From positions 34,827,608 through 34,891,607 of the forward strand of contig NC_088300.1 of the NCBI RefSeq assembly GCF_032854445.1: a stretch of 64,000 nucleotides of DNA. Reading direction: 5' to 3'. The stretch's first letter is position 1. Every line of letters starts with the position of its first letter. Under the pieces are notes generated by a model that saw nothing but the letters and a program-made list of their open reading frames with translations, was not told where the DNA came from and searched no databases. Shown here piece after piece: positions 25,560 through 39,536 of this stretch. Source of the DNA: Liolophura sinensis. Lineage: Eukaryota; Mollusca; Polyplacophora; Chitonida; Chitonidae. A program made the position numbers and the translations under genes.

Positions 25560-26790
25560 GTGCGGTGACCAGACACAGAAAATTTGGTGAAATAAGATTC
25601 AGAGATGAAGGCGTCTGACATAGGTAAGGGACCTACCAGGAATGCTGAAAACGCGAATCCACCGGGGAGTGACAAGCCATAAACATGGGGAACATGGTGA
25701 CACTAAAAGCTGTGCGCACCGCGGCGTTTGGGAGTAGGCGCTGGTCCAGTGTTCCTCCAGTGGTCACGCCAGGACCAGCCACTGTCCCCGCGTGCAAGCT
25801 GCCCTTGTCTAATCACTGGTCGACCGTCCCCCTCAGATCTGATCAACTGATGTACGTTTATACAGGAACCAGAACAAAACTGATTGTGACGCTAACCCGC
25901 AGGAGGCTTAGGGCTTGGTGAGAAGCTCCTGCGACACAAGCAGCCGGCCTCTCCGTGGCCCTAGTTTATACCTTACAGATGCAACACAAGGGGATAGCCT
26001 CTAATTATCAGACCAGCCTTAGCGGAACTAGAAGGTGTCCCTTAATCAAAGGAGGGGACGGCCTAATGCAATTTCAACCTTCCCACCTCAGCCCCCAATC
26101 TCCTGTCACAGCTTAATCAAGGCTCCAGCGACTTGGCCAGATAATTCTATTAAATTTTGTCCCATATCTAACTATATTTTACTCCATTAATGGAAGGAAA
26201 AAAAGACACTTGTCCCTAATGCCCAATATTGCCTCGCTGATTGAATTAACCAGTTTCCAAACAAGCCGGTAATTTATTTTTGCTTTCTCGCCATAATAGA
26301 ATAATTTGATTATGTAGATAGTTTGTGTAGGGATAAGGCAATTGTCAAGACAATGAGTAGAAATGAAGGGGGATTTAGTCTAGCGCCACTTGGAAGATTC
26401 CCTCTTGTTATCTCTGATCAGGCCTTTTCACTGTCTTCATCGGTTAACTTATGACAACCCTACTTTCTGCCCCTTAAACTGTTATGACAATCTGCAAATG
26501 AGTTGGGACAGAGGAAATTAAAATACACCGGGCCTCTAAACTGCCGTGGCACGACAGCCCTGTCCGGGTCACATACAGCAATTTGTGGCCACTTCATCCC
26601 TAACAATTGGCTCGATCTCGCCACTTCACACTTTTCGCTTCATGCTCCTGTTTAAGGCATAAAGGCAGATTTGTAAAAAAAGCTGTAGAGTTGAGTCTCC
26701 AGAGGGTTGAATCAAGAATCAAGTGGCATCAGTGCATCAATATCAACCCGCTGAGCAGATCATTCTAACACCCTAAGGTATTATCTCCCT
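25560..26790. promoter_or_regulatory. candidate conserved non-coding block (intronic)
   Basis: About 1.2 kb of GC-richer, complex, repeat-free sequence in an otherwise AT-rich, repeat-laden intron. It contains homeodomain-type TAAT cores and balanced composition, but no frame that reads as a recognisable protein; the 78-codon frame at 25685 looks like noise. A regulatory role is inferred from texture and gene context only. Confidence 0.35.
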
Positions 26791-28491
26791 TGTGGGTGCA
26801 CCATCCTTACAAAAACATCTTTTTTTTTTTTATCAATTTTTGACTTTGCGGGGGAAGAGGGGGGGGGGGGATTTCAAACAAAAGCTCTGAAAACAATATT
26901 AAAAAACTTTAGATTACGAATAAGGACTTTTCAGAGTCCACATGTACTGAGCTTTGGTATGCTTCCCAGACACATTAGCTTGCCTTTTCATAAATTTTGT
27001 TTTTTACACTTTTACCTGAAATAAACAACGTTAACATTATAATCATAGTTACATTATACAGAATTTTTGGCAATCTCGGCAATAGAGCTACTTTTAAAGA
27101 TAATGTTCAGCTCTAAACACATAAATGTACATTTACACAATCATAACAATTCATAAGGCGATAAATGAAGTTTATTTCATCATTTACAGTGCTGGCATCC
27201 TCACCAAATCTGTACATTTGTATTCAAAAAATAGATCACATTTGGTAACCGAGTTATACAACTGCTTGTATTTATATATAAATATGTCAGTATGCTTTCT
27301 GCAAGCATTGTATTAAATGATAATTAATGTGTTTTTGAGAAATTTTTACATCACAGAAAACACATACATCTCCCTAAATCAGGGTGTTTTGAGTGCAATA
27401 AAAACCACACAGTGCATTCGGCAAGATTGCAACACTATTCCTGTATTGATTACCTTCATGTGGAATTTTGTTATTCTTCACTAAATTGTATGACCTTTCA
27501 ACTTGACAGTTGTTAGTTTATGAAGTCAATTTTCACATGACTTTCTTTTTTCTCTCTGTTATACATGTACCTACCCTATAAATACTCCTTATAAAGCTGC
27601 AGCTCGCAATGCTTTAAGCGAGGAGTGACTCAATCAGCATGGAGAGACGTTGTGTACACGTATTTGTGGTATGTGGGGTACAGCTGTAGTTCTTACCACA
27701 CAGGTATCAACAAATGGTTCTAATTTACACGGAAAGCTACGACTAGAGTTTCCCTCCCTACAATGGCCCCTTCTCTCTATACTAATGTCTATGCCGGTGT
27801 AAAATGTCATGGTGAACTGTCAAGAATTTATACCAGTCTCGGCACCCCATATATTCACCACTTTCTCCTGGAGTTGTCGAGTCAGCTCCCACGCAGAAAA
27901 CAAAAGTAGCCCTTTCGTACCCTAAGCAAACGAAAGATTCCAGTCCGTGCACAGAACAGAATGTTCCTGAATTTTGGCTATCTGTACTTAATTTCCATCT
28001 AACACAATGTTTAAAAACCATATACCCCTTTATAAAGTAGAAGAGTTTGTGTGTACTTAAATTTGGAGCTGTCACCCATCATCTTTTTGTCAGCTGTAAA
28101 GCTGATTTAACCAGATAGAGACTTCCATGTATAACCAGTAATTAGGTCATGATAAATGCAAGAAGCTTACCATTTCTTTTTCATCCTTTATAATAAATCG
28201 TGAAAAGTGCTAAAAGATACCTGAATAAAAAAATACACTGTAAACCTGTTAACCTCCAAAAGTGTAATTGGTTGACTTATAAGATGTATATTTTCAGATT
28301 TCCTGGACATTGTGTCTATATATATATATAGATTTATAATTAATAATTTCATAAATTCTATATATGGCCCATGTGAATGTAGTACTAAGTAAGCTTAATT
28401 CATACTAGCAGGGCCGCTCCTTTACAATTTATACTTACTACATGTAGGCCTATATGCACACACACTTTCATCATTTTTCAATTAAAAATTA

Positions 28492-28612
28492 TATTTATTT
28501 ATTTATAGCATTATGGTGGGAGGAAACCAGGCAGAGCCCGGGGAAAACCCACGACCATCTGCAGGTTGCTGACAGACCTTCCCACTTACGGCCGGAGAGG
28601 AAGCCAGCATGA
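28492..28612 (-). mobile_element. SINE family 1 fragment
   Basis: A TTATTTATTTATAG tail side runs directly into GCATTATGGTGGGAGGAAAC, so the usual GTACTCAAGAATATTTC segment is deleted. It is followed by GGTTGCTGACAGACCTTCCC and GGAGAGGAAGCCAGCATGA. The head is absent. Confidence 0.9.
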
Positions 28613-28979
28613 AATTCAAAATTATACAATCAAACCATGATTAATAGATTGATTTGACTATTAAATGACACATATTTGAAAGTTCCTTCATCCGCTAAAA
28701 AATACACAAAGGTATCATATGTATGGAACAGAAGAAAGGAAACTGTTATTTCTAAAATGTTAACACTGTAAGTTAATTATCATTAACATGACTACAAATT
28801 TATAAATGCCATCTGGAAATTAACTGTAACAACTAGCAGATGGGCATCAGGTCACTACATCTGTATTAAGAGTGTTTATTTGTCATAAATTTCAAACTTT
28901 TAGATGACAAAAGTTGCACAAGAAGACAATCTACTTGATTAAAGTGTATAAAAGACACATAAAACTGCCAAGACTTGGT

Positions 28980-30100
28980 TTCTGTTTCATAAATGAGGGA
29001 GGAACAAGCCAATAATCAGGTATCAATATGCGGTGCTAAGCCCCACAGTGATCTGTGCCACAACGCTACAGCTATCACAGCCATGATTAACATAATCCCT
29101 AGGATCGGTTTTTACAGCGCGTTTTACTTCTGGGGACTAGGCCGGCGCTCACGGAATGGCAGGGGAAGATATCCCAGCAAAATCCCATGCCATCCCCAAC
29201 CAGAAGTTTCCGTCACAGAAACAATGTTGCTGAAAATCCTACAACTACAGCACTGGTTTTGAGAACAGTGTCATAGTGTTGATGATTAATGAAGTTGGGA
29301 CAGTGCACCATGGCGTCATCAGCTACAGAACACACGGGCACGGATGGATGGACTATCATCAAAAATCCCCCTGTTAGCCCTTGCGACGTCTGGCCGGCCG
29401 GGGCCAAACCCTGCCACCAGGGGGAGACTGGCCCGTGGCTGTCATAATACAATCAAACCTGGCTTATTGAATCACTTGAGTGCATCAGCCAGCATTAGTA
29501 TTTTCATTGCTAGGCTCTCTGGTAACAAATTTCCTTGGGTATCTAGAGAAAGCTGGGGCTTGAGAATTCAATCAGTAGGGGCTCAGGCCAACACAAGCAC
29601 ATTTTTTGCATAATTACTCCAAGGGGACATGACCTCCCGCTCCAGCGTCTTTTGGAACACAATTGATGAATAATTGGGGGGGCAAAGTCTATCCATCATC
29701 CCCAGTGAAGCACTGACTACTTCAGCTGAAAGGTGTTCACTCCAGTCCGCAGACTCGCTAAAGATGTGCCACCAGTGACACCCTGATACCCACAATTCAC
29801 AGCCTCACCCCTGCAGCTTATGACAACCCACCCAGCCAGCTCGTGTATTGTCACCAATGATATGGATATATTCATGGTTCATTGATCAGCAACTGCCATT
29901 TGCCTCTCACAAAACTTTGGCAAAACTCTTCCCCCAGATAGTCCTTCTAGATGTCCAACTGACACTCTTCATTACAGCGTCTGGCCATCGCATTAGTCAC
30001 ATTATCGCATCTGATTTACTAGAACTCTTTCCCTAAACAGTCTGGAAGATACACTGGATGTAGTTTCATTATAAACATTGTGGTCATTGTCTACAGACTA
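28980..30100. promoter_or_regulatory. candidate conserved non-coding block (intronic)
   Basis: Compositionally balanced, repeat-free stretch of about 1.1 kb. Several 60-90-codon open frames occur on both strands and overlap one another, which fits higher GC content and not real exons. No protein was recognised. Confidence 0.3.
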
Positions 30101-33100
30101 ACCGCTACTTCCCTGTACCTCTGTCACACCACATCACACCAGGCTTAAGGCCCATCTCCACCTGCCTGTGGCAGTCTGGTGGGGTTGCACTAGAATCTGC
30201 TACCCTAACATACCCTATTATGAAGGAAAATGAAGAGCTATCAGAGCTGAATGGGATAGGTTAACAAGGTCTTGCCCCCACTTGGCCAGTCTCCTGTCAG
30301 AGATGACCTCTACACATGTCAGCCTGCTCGCATGTGCTCCAGTGTCACCGGGTTTGTCAACCCCACAATGTCAGCCATCCATCAACCTGCTCATCAATGT
30401 CCCCTCTCCTAACATACAGGCCTCACAAGTCCCTTCTTTCTTTACCACTTATTTCAGTGTCATGACAAAACTTTTACAAATATTTCCTTGTAGCTGCGAC
30501 AGCCATAAGAAAGATTCAAAATTATGACTGATGTGAAATGAATAAATTAACATATTTTAGGTGTAAAACTAATCAAAAAACGTTCACATGAATTTGATCG
30601 CAAATGTTAATTCACGCATTTTTAACATCATCAAAAAACTGAAGACACAAGCTCATAGTGACACCTTGTTACTTAGATCTGCTGTCCTTTGATTGACTTT
30701 CACACTTTACATCACCTTTGGATGTTTTTGTTTTGTTTATTGATAATGCTAAAAAGACATACAAAGTTCAAATACTCTATTTCACCTACAGTTTAGCATA
30801 TTTCAAAGATCACATTTCACTTCATTCTGTGTCATTCATTCACTTTATAACGCAACTTCAGATTTTTGGTAAACTTTGATTGATTTCTTTGTGTTGCCAT
30901 CAAAAGTGTTATTTTAAGACCTCTATGCACTCCTGAAATTGCATTTTGACAGGTCAAACTTTTATACGAAATACAGTAGTTTTCTTGATTGTCACAACAA
31001 GGTGGCTGTCAACATTTACAATGTTACATCTTAACTAAGGAGTCCTCCACAGGATGAGGTAACATTTGTGTCTGTCTGTCTGTTCATCTATCACAGCTGT
31101 CAGAAAACAAATCACTATCTCTACCATTAACTGAACCCCATTCTCTTATCTACACAAGCTCAGATCTCCCCAACCCACCAGAGACTTGCCCAGATAACGC
31201 AATGCCACAAAATGATCCCACAGAAAAAAAAATTAACCCAATTTCCTTCGTCTGATTTAAATGTTTTTCAGAGATAGGCCTCTTCGGCCTAGCTTCTTCG
31301 GTCAACCTTACAGAAATTTTCTTCGCAGGTGTTCAAATCAAACTGTCGGACTCAGCTGACAGCACCCCCTACTGATCTGGCACCACATTCGACCCTGCGC
31401 AAAGCATGCACTTTCTTCCTTCACAAGGCCACAAACAATTAAAGCACAGCCAGTTCCCAGTTCAGAACTGTCTGAAATCCCAGAAGCTTGTCCAACACAG
31501 CCAACAGCATTAGGATCCTGGCTAATCAGAGTAAAGCCTTAATGGCTAAGAGACATCAATGGCAGAGGCACATGAGAAAGAGAGTCCAGGATAAAAACAC
31601 AGAATCTGCATTATAAGTTGTTTTAATTGCCACATAGAAAGTTACATTTCAGTAAAGGTACATGAAGATATATAATAATAAGAAGAACATTTTTGTTTAT
31701 CAAAGGTAACCCAGTCAATCTGAAAAGAAACTGTACCACCCCACGGACTTCACACACACGAAGCAAGATATAAAACACAAAATACATTCAGTACTTCGGT
31801 GTCAGCAAATATACAGCAAATGAAACACAACACTAAAAGTTTTTTAAGTTTGGAAAATGAAAAAAAAAGGACAAAAAATTAACGGTACTGTATCCACCAC
31901 CAGAGGGTGAAACAGGGTAGTGATGGATGGCCCATTACCAACCCTTTCCTGGCCCAACTGTTAGTTAGGACGCCCTACTGACATGGACAACGCAGATACC
32001 CAGCGGGTTGGAGATCGTCATGACACTGTAGTTCAATATCTTCTGTCATATACAGTAAATATAACCTTATGTAAATAGATGTACATGTTTCAAAATAAAT
32101 GAAATGTTCAATTTTAAACTAACCACTGGCTAAGGAGCTTTCAAATATAAATGAAAGAGATCTATTTCCTTTTCAAAAGTATGTACATTTATAACAACTT
32201 AAAATTGTTAAAAAAAAAAAAATAAGTATTTTTTTGTTTTACTTCTCAATCACAAAACGAAGATGTTGTAACAGTACACCAGCAGATTCTGTGGGAAGAA
32301 AGAGTGGTGTGCCCTTCTCCTGTCCTCCGTCCATTTAGAAGGAGATTTCCCCAAAGCTGCCTGTATCTGAATGTGATAACCCAGGCTTTCAATCAGCCAC
32401 CCGCACCCAAACTCCAAATCGCTCTCTTTCACTAGACCTTTAAATTAGCTGAAATCAAATTAATTTGCCAATTTGGGTAGATTTGAGAATGCTTGCGGCT
32501 CGCGAGTTTTCCCAGCATTCTGACAATGCAGTAAAGATGAAGAGAAGCACAGCACAAAGGACACAGCTGGTAGTCGTGACATATAAATCTTACGCCAGAC
32601 TGTGTCTTAACTGACAGGTGGTGGGAGACACCCTGGGAAACGCCCTCTAAATTTGTCTACATGCATTTTACAACATTTGGCGACTATATACTCCTGTATC
32701 TACATGTACGCACGTTCTCGAAAAGCAGAAGTGTGTTTGCAATTAGGTTGTTGCATGCATGTAATACATCACCTAAATAAAATGTTTTTGATAAATTCAT
32801 TTTTTTGGTCTGACACAGCTAGCTATTCTGGCAGAAAACCGACATGCTCAAACTCACACTCAAGAACAAGTTTCTAATGATCAATGAGTTAAATCAACGT
32901 TCGCCTTTAGAGCTAGTTAAGCAGGGTCCAGCAAAACAAGGTTGCGACCAGTCTGTGGAACCATCTTTCAGCTGGCTCACCAGCATTCATTTCAATTTGG
33001 ACAGCCAGCAGAGCAAGGTCCATCACAGTTTCATTATGAGCTTTTGGTGAAATCATCTTTGAGTAACATGTAGCTTACAAATGTGCATTTGGACAGTCAT

Positions 33101-33439
33101 TTGCAAAAGATCCAATACAATGATGATGCTCTAACATATGTTCTGTTCAATCCCAATGTTGTCAAATTTAATACTCATTCCAATAATCTTAACTTTTTAA
33201 GATTCAAAACAAACAAGGGGCACAGCCATGCATATTCTAGAAGCCAAGAAAAAAAAAAATTTGTTAGAAAGCAGTTCTAAGACACCCTGCTACATAAATT
33301 TACAGTTACACAAAAGCAGTTTATTACTGCACAATTATGTGTCCATTTATTTCCTTTATTTATTGAGCGCTACCTATTTATTACAAATAGACTGGATCCT
33401 AATGCAATAGGGTAATGTCCAGTTCTAGAGAATAATATG

Positions 33440-33860
33440 TGTTTATTCATTGACAGTGGATAATGTGAGACAAGCCATGCTGCCGGGGAATTAAATAAGC
33501 CCTCCGCTGAAGGACAGTTACCCCCTATCATTGTGATAATTGTTAATTTTTGGCGGCCTAACTAAATGATCAATAGTTAACAATGAGTCTGAAGTGACAG
33601 GTTATTAGGATGTGATAAACAGTTTATTGACTGTGGCTGCCTGTGGGGGGTCAGCAAGGCTGAGGCTGGGGAGCAGAGACTGGGATTCCACGCTGACGCT
33701 CCCGCGTGATGAACAGCAATATAACGTGTTTACAGTCAAATTAACCAGCCTTCCTGTCACAGGGGGTATAAGCTGGACGGAGCTCACTTACAAAACACTG
33801 ACGAAGAACATTCCATCGAGGCAAATGCCATTTTAAATTGCATTTTCTGTGACATAAATT
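33440..33860. promoter_or_regulatory. candidate conserved non-coding block (intronic)
   Basis: About 400 bp of complex sequence with Sox-like (AACAATGAG), TAAT and TTTTTGGCGG-type motifs and no repeats. This is the block in the large intron that most looks like an enhancer to me, by composition only. Confidence 0.35.
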
Positions 33861-34439
33861 GCCAAAGATGGATTCTCTCCTCACCATTTCCATTTAGAGG
33901 CTTTTGACAAAAACCTTCACTCCAAAATCCGAGAAGTGGCTGTTTTCTAGAAATAAATGCGAGGAAGTCATTTAGATTGTTTCAACAACACTACTGGGTT
34001 AAGATCGTTGGAGCCTGAAGTGTCCCCTACAAATATCCAATAACAGACTGGCAAAAACAAGGAGCCACATTCAAGATTAATGTGCCCATTCTGGGTTAAA
34101 GCTATGTAAAAACCCATAAATAAGAAATCTTTGAAAACAAAGACGAGTAACAGAAACGTTTTTACCAATGTGACAAGAAAAAATACAGAATTGTCCATAT
34201 CAATGAGGACATGACGAAACAAAATTATCTACATAAATGGGAACAACAACAACAACAAAAAAAAAGAATTGTCTATATCAATGGGAACAATTAAATGTTA
34301 ATAACAAGCAAGAAGATAGTCTACACAAACAGGAACAAGGATGAGTATCAGAACAGTTCATATCCCTGGGTAAAAACAGATTTATAAGGAACATGCTATG
34401 TGTTATTCTCTGTCTTATTGCACAGGTATTCAGCCAACA

Positions 34440-34627
34440 GTCCACAGGATACAGGTAACAGGTCCTGTGAAGTGAACAAAAGTATAGGATACAAACAACT
34501 CCAGCGCAGGATTCAGTTCCAGTGTAGGATACTTGCAAAGCTTCAATGTAGGATACAAATTTCCAGTGTAGGATACCAAGTTCCATCGTAGGATACAAAA
34601 GTTCCAGAGTAGGCTATAAAAGTTCTA
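34440..34627. repeat. degenerate short minisatellite (GTAGGATAC)
   Basis: About eight copies of a unit of roughly 20-25 bp built on TTCCAGTGTAGGATACAAA, with indels. Confidence 0.75.
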
Positions 34628-34809
34628 ATGCTGACAGCTACAGAGCAAAGCTAAGCGGGGTACATGGACCAACGAGATAACAGTCGGCCCCCAAGTTAGT
34701 ACAGCTGTCAGGGTAAAACAACTTGTCATCCACTGTCCCACTGATCCTCTCTTGTCGACAACTACTTGCTCAGATTTGTGGGTAAATGTGCAATATTGAG
34801 AAAATACAA

Positions 34810-35180
34810 ACAGTCTCATTGGCCGGATGCCTCATTCCGATTGAATTACGCTTATCCATTGACCCTGCCTTGGCTCAGAGCTCAGCCCCGGCGACACTCT
34901 CAATAACATAAAAACAAGTAATAGAGATCAAGCAGTGGACATTATAGAGCCTTGCTCCCATTGCCTTCTGCACACCCCACACAAATCAATACAAATTATT
35001 CCACATTCGGCCAACACTCGGCCGACACACAGGGCTTTCCTGGGAATCGCCTCTAATCGGAGCCAGCCAGGGAAAATAAAATTCATGACACCCAATAATT
35101 TAAGGCTTGTTCGTCTTTTTGAGGCTGTTCTTTCGCATTAGTCACAGCCATCCTGTAGATGACAGGACCAGCTACAAACA
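34810..35180. promoter_or_regulatory. candidate conserved non-coding block (intronic)
   Basis: Repeat-free, GC-richer interval between two minisatellite fields. No coding homology was recognised. Confidence 0.25.
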
Positions 35181-35557
35181 CAAGGAACGGCATGTCAGCA
35201 AAGCTACACCGCTCTATAGTCTATCAAAGCAATGTCAACATTACAAAGGAGTGACAATACAATGCCACTAATCTGCTCCTCATGGATTTGACAGCCATTT
35301 CTTCATTCATAGCCAAGAGAGGCCAAGGTGCTGCAAATACATCTCTGAACTCAACTACATGGAAAGATATTTAAAGTTTCCTATTCCCAACTGTTTAAAT
35401 GGCAAATTGTTGAAAACCTATTAACTTGTTCAGTTTGCCAAGATGTTGAAGCCGCTTTCCTGAACTGTATGGGAAGATACTAACAGCAAACATATGAAAA
35501 GGTACTCAGTTCACTTAACTGTATTGATCAGGTACTGAAGCCTCTTACCCCAACTAA

Positions 35558-35708
35558 AGGTCCGCCAGCAACCTGTGGATGGTCATGAAATCCCCCCTGG
35601 GCTCTGCCCGGTTTCCTCCCACCATCATGCTGGCCGCCGTCATATTAGTAAAATATTCTTGAGTACAGTGTAAAGCACCAATCAAATAAATAAAATAAAT
35701 AAATAAAT
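35558..35708 (+). mobile_element. SINE family 1, 5'-truncated
   Basis: CCAGCAACCTGTGGATGGTC, GCCCGGTTTCCTCCCACCAT and TATTCTTGAGTACAG, ending in an (AAAT)n tail. Inserted in the decayed minisatellite at 35350-36700. Confidence 0.9.
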
Positions 35709-36254
35709 CTTACAATAACTGTATCGAAAAATGCAGAAGCCTCCTTCTCTGATGTATGGAAAGATGCTAAAGTCACTTAACCCAGCTGTCTGATTAAATG
35801 CTAAAGTCTTGTACCACAACTATGTGGAAAGCTTCTTATAAGCCTTGAGCCCGAACAATACTGACACATGATAAAACTTCCTACTTTCACTTTACCATCT
35901 ATTCAATAAATAAATACATAGACGGAATCACTTCCTTTAAGTTTCCAAACCCAAAGGTATGAAGAGATACTAAAGCTTCAAAACCACACTGTATGAAAAA
36001 AATACTAATACTTAAAGATATACAGCATAGAGAGTAAAACCCGAGCCGTGACACTTCACCTGTGGAATACGGCCTCTTGTCAATTTACCTCTGTGAGGGT
36101 TTTATTCTAACTGTTCCTGTAAATGTATCAATACATGTAGTAGCAAATTACAAATTCATAAATAGTAGTCTCCATTCAAAATTATACCAAAGCATTCAAC
36201 CGTGACTGCATGGACAGATGTTGAATTAAGCCTCCAACCCAAACTGTTTAGTCT

Positions 36255-36415
36255 TCGGCCATACGTGGGAAGGTCTGCCAGCAACCAGCGATGGTCGTGA
36301 GTTCCCCCCGGGCTCAGCTCGGTTTCCTCCCACAACAATGCTGGCCGCCATCGTATACGGGGAATATTCTTGAGTACAGCGCAAAATGTCAATCAAATAA
36401 ATAAATAAATAAATC
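36255..36415 (+). mobile_element. SINE family 1, 5'-truncated
   Basis: ATACGTGGGAAGGTCTGCCA, CAATGCTGGCCGCCATCGTA and an (AAAT)n tail. Same orientation as the copy about 700 bp to the left and inserted in the same minisatellite field. Confidence 0.9.
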
Positions 36416-39187
36416 AAACTGTATAGTTAAGCTTCTAACCCCAAATGTATGATAGGGTGTTAAAAGCAACTGTATTTGAAGATAACAAATCCTTCAAAAC
36501 AAACTGGTAGTGTAAAGCGCTTTTAGGCCTCCAACCCTACTTGTATGGAAAAATATTGATCAAAGCCTGGCTGTTAGCTTAGCTGTATGGGAAGCCAGCT
36601 ATTGCTAATGTATGGATTGGTATCACAGCCTCCTATTCGTTAATGTACAAAAAGATGCTAATATAGCCTTCCACCTCCGCAGTAAGGAAAGCTACCTCAA
36701 ATTATTATATGGCAAGATCTCCAAAAATCTCCAGGGGTCAAAAGGTTTGGTCATTCACTTATTTTAAGAGATCAAATTAAAACTAATGATATTAAATTGT
36801 GCCCCACTCGTCTCAAAGATGACTTTGCAAATACTCATGATGTCATACAGACATATAAATGATTGTTTCTTGCATTTTGTTCACTTCTATATTGCTTTAC
36901 ACTGATATGAATGGAATCATATAAATTTTACACAAATACATAACCTCAAAATATCAAACATTTTGACCCCTGAACTCCTATGCTACTGGCAACTGAAGAA
37001 TTAAAGTTCATAACGATTCCTAATCCGAAGGTGGAAAGGTGCTCCGACGTGTATCAGTTAAACTATCTGTACAGGAAATTGCTGAAAAACTCCAGGAGCC
37101 AGATTACATGTAGAGCCTCAACAAATTTTGGAAAAGATGCTTGAAGTTTAGAGTCTGGGTGTCAAAGAGATACATGTACATAAATAATGGCTTTAAGTAA
37201 AACAGAGCTAAAATATGAAGTGCAGTTCATCATACAGACAACTGAAAGCTATGGGTCATAATACTTTCATTTCTTTTTTTTTTTCGATTTTTTTAAAAGT
37301 GTAGAAAGGCATTCAGCTATTTGAATACTATGGTGGGCTTGATGAGCCATATTGATGATATCAAGGAACTCTGACCTTATCTTTCAGATGTTCAGTAGAA
37401 GGAAGAAATTTTTGGGAACAATACTTCTGGAATCTTTTACTCGTGGGTAAAAGAGTTCTTTCGACATTCTATGTCGTGATTAGAGTTGGAAAAATTTCCT
37501 GTGATGTCAGAGTTCCTAAACTCTGTTAGTATGGCCAATAAAGCCCACCTTAGAACTCAAATATTAGAAGGCCTTTAACTCTTTTCACAAAAATCTGAAA
37601 GAATAAATGAAAGTATATTTATGCATAGTTTTAAGTGGCCTATTTAACGATGCCTACTTCGATTTTTAGAGGGCTTTTCCTTTCAGTTAAATACTTCTAA
37701 GCCATGTGATCATATTTTTATCAGCTCTGAAAAACTTGAATTTTGTGACTCTGACATGCATGTAGATCAATATTTCATATAATAAACTATTAGACCTTTT
37801 AAAAGGTAACCAAGAACACAACCTCGTGAAGGATATATTTGATATTTCACGTTTTTCTGGGATGGAATAGTTTATATGTGCACAGTAATTAATCATGAAG
37901 AGTAAGGTTCGAGGTATGGTTAAAGGAAAATGAAAAATACCTATGTACTGTAAAATATATAAGGTAAGGCTGTGTAGTAATACCAGGTCTAAACAGAGGA
38001 CATTTTATGGGTGTGTCAATAGAGAATCATCGTGTTGCCTTACTAAATCAACCTACTTTCATGAGGTCAGACAAATCTAGTGATGTAAGTGAGTATACAT
38101 GTATATAACCCAAACTAAAATATACATGCAATTATAAATATGGTTTTAATAATTAAGAATTAAATTTACTACAGCACAAGGGTGGTCATGTGATCTGCCA
38201 AAAAAATGGAGCTGCACTGTAACGATACGTACAACTATAAACAGGTCTTTAAGTTTCTCAAAGATAAATTCATTGGAAAAATTACAAATTACTGGAAATT
38301 ATGAAAAGAAAAATGCAAGGATTGTATTTATTAACCAAGATGGCTGTATAAGCAGCTGCATGGTATTTTTTATCACTGAGTTTACTCGACATGCTCAAAT
38401 TAAGGGAAAACAGAGAGTCAAATTTGTGTGTGCAACACGCATGCTGTGCGTGAGGCCCAAGCTGATGGTGTAAGCTAACTGGATCCCTAATATAGCATTA
38501 ACTCTGCAACAACAACAGCAAGGACACGAATCGCTTTTTGGCAGTTTTTAAATTTATAACTGTCAAAGATCTGTACATTTTCACCAGCTACGTGAGGTCG
38601 TGCAGAGGTTAGGTATTATTCAACGGCCCACACCGAGATCACCCAGACGACATCACGAAATATGGTGTCATCGTCTGACACTTGTACAACGTTTTTTTTG
38701 GGGATTTGGAGAAATCATCAAACAACTCAGCCAAAGTAAAGGACACATGATTTATGTATTTCGCATTTAATTAAGTCAGCGTTATTTCATTTACTCACTA
38801 CCATTTTTATTTGGCAGTTAATTAGATTGACAACAAATGCCAACAACAACATAAAAACTGACCCCAATACAAGCTGTCTGGCCAATTATATACACAGGCC
38901 AGCTATGGTCAAATTATGCACAACTCAGCTACTGGTACCAAGTCTTTCTTCAGGGCCCAGGATCACCAAACTATCTTAGACTTAAGTCAGGTTTTGTCTT
39001 AACTTGTGACATTATTTTTGACCTTAGATTTGAATTAAAACACAAATTTTTAACTTGTAATCTGGTTTGAAGTTACATGTAATAAGACGACGCCTGACTT
39101 ACTCAGGAAGACAGTTTTGTTATCCTGAGACCATGACCAAATCATCTTGTAGACATACATGCATGTATGTTTACTTTCTCACAACAC

Positions 39188-39536
39188 AGGTGACCGGCCC
39201 TGATAGCACAGTTGGTAGAGCATCTGCTTCTGGGGGCGGTAGATCAAGGGTCAATCCTGGGTCGGGTAACACCTAAGATCTTAAAAGAGGAAGTTGTAAC
39301 TTCCTCGCTTGGTGTTCAGCATGAAGGAGATAGTGCAACGACTGGTTGACCCATATCAGGGCGGCTTATTTGACTTTAGTAAGTCGTCTCAGTGAAGCAG
39401 CACTAGATAAAAGAGCGGTGGAAATCCGTCCTGCAACAAGGGGGCACATTACGTGCACTCCAACGACTCCTTCATCATTTTATGATTGAAAAATTGTTAA
39501 GTACGACGTTAAATCCCAAGCACACACTCACTCACC
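39188..39536 (+). mobile_element. SINE family 2, full length with target-site duplication
   Basis: A tRNA-like head (GATAGCACAGTTGGTAGAGC as A box, GGGTCAATCC as B box) is followed by a body with GGTGTTCAGCATGAAGGAGA, GTGCAACGACTGGTTGACCC and GCAGCACTAGATAAAAG. The tail is AGTACGACGTTAAATCCCAA with CACTCACTC. The 8-bp direct repeat CACAACAC at 39180-39187 and 39537-39544 flanks it. From memory the body resembles tRNA SINEs of molluscs; not verified. It is not a functional tRNA gene: no clear cloverleaf is formed and the sequence continues for about 270 bp beyond the head. Confidence 0.9.

Larger units (their letters stand above)
35350..36700. repeat. decayed minisatellite field interrupted by two SINEs
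   Basis: A loose motif of the form CTGTATGGAAAGATACTAAAG followed by CCTCxAACCC recurs many times with an irregular spacing of tens of bases (for example near 35465, 35755, 35955, 36210, 36425, 36535 and 36650). Two SINE copies interrupt it. The divergence suggests an old array. Confidence 0.6.

Noticed and set aside
25685-25921. A 78-codon plus-strand frame as a small gene
   Set aside because: No recognised homology, domain or splice context. It sits in a GC-richer block where chance open frames are expected.
39193-39265. tRNA gene
   Set aside because: A and B boxes are present, but the sequence continues into a SINE body and tail with flanking direct repeats, so it is a SINE head.
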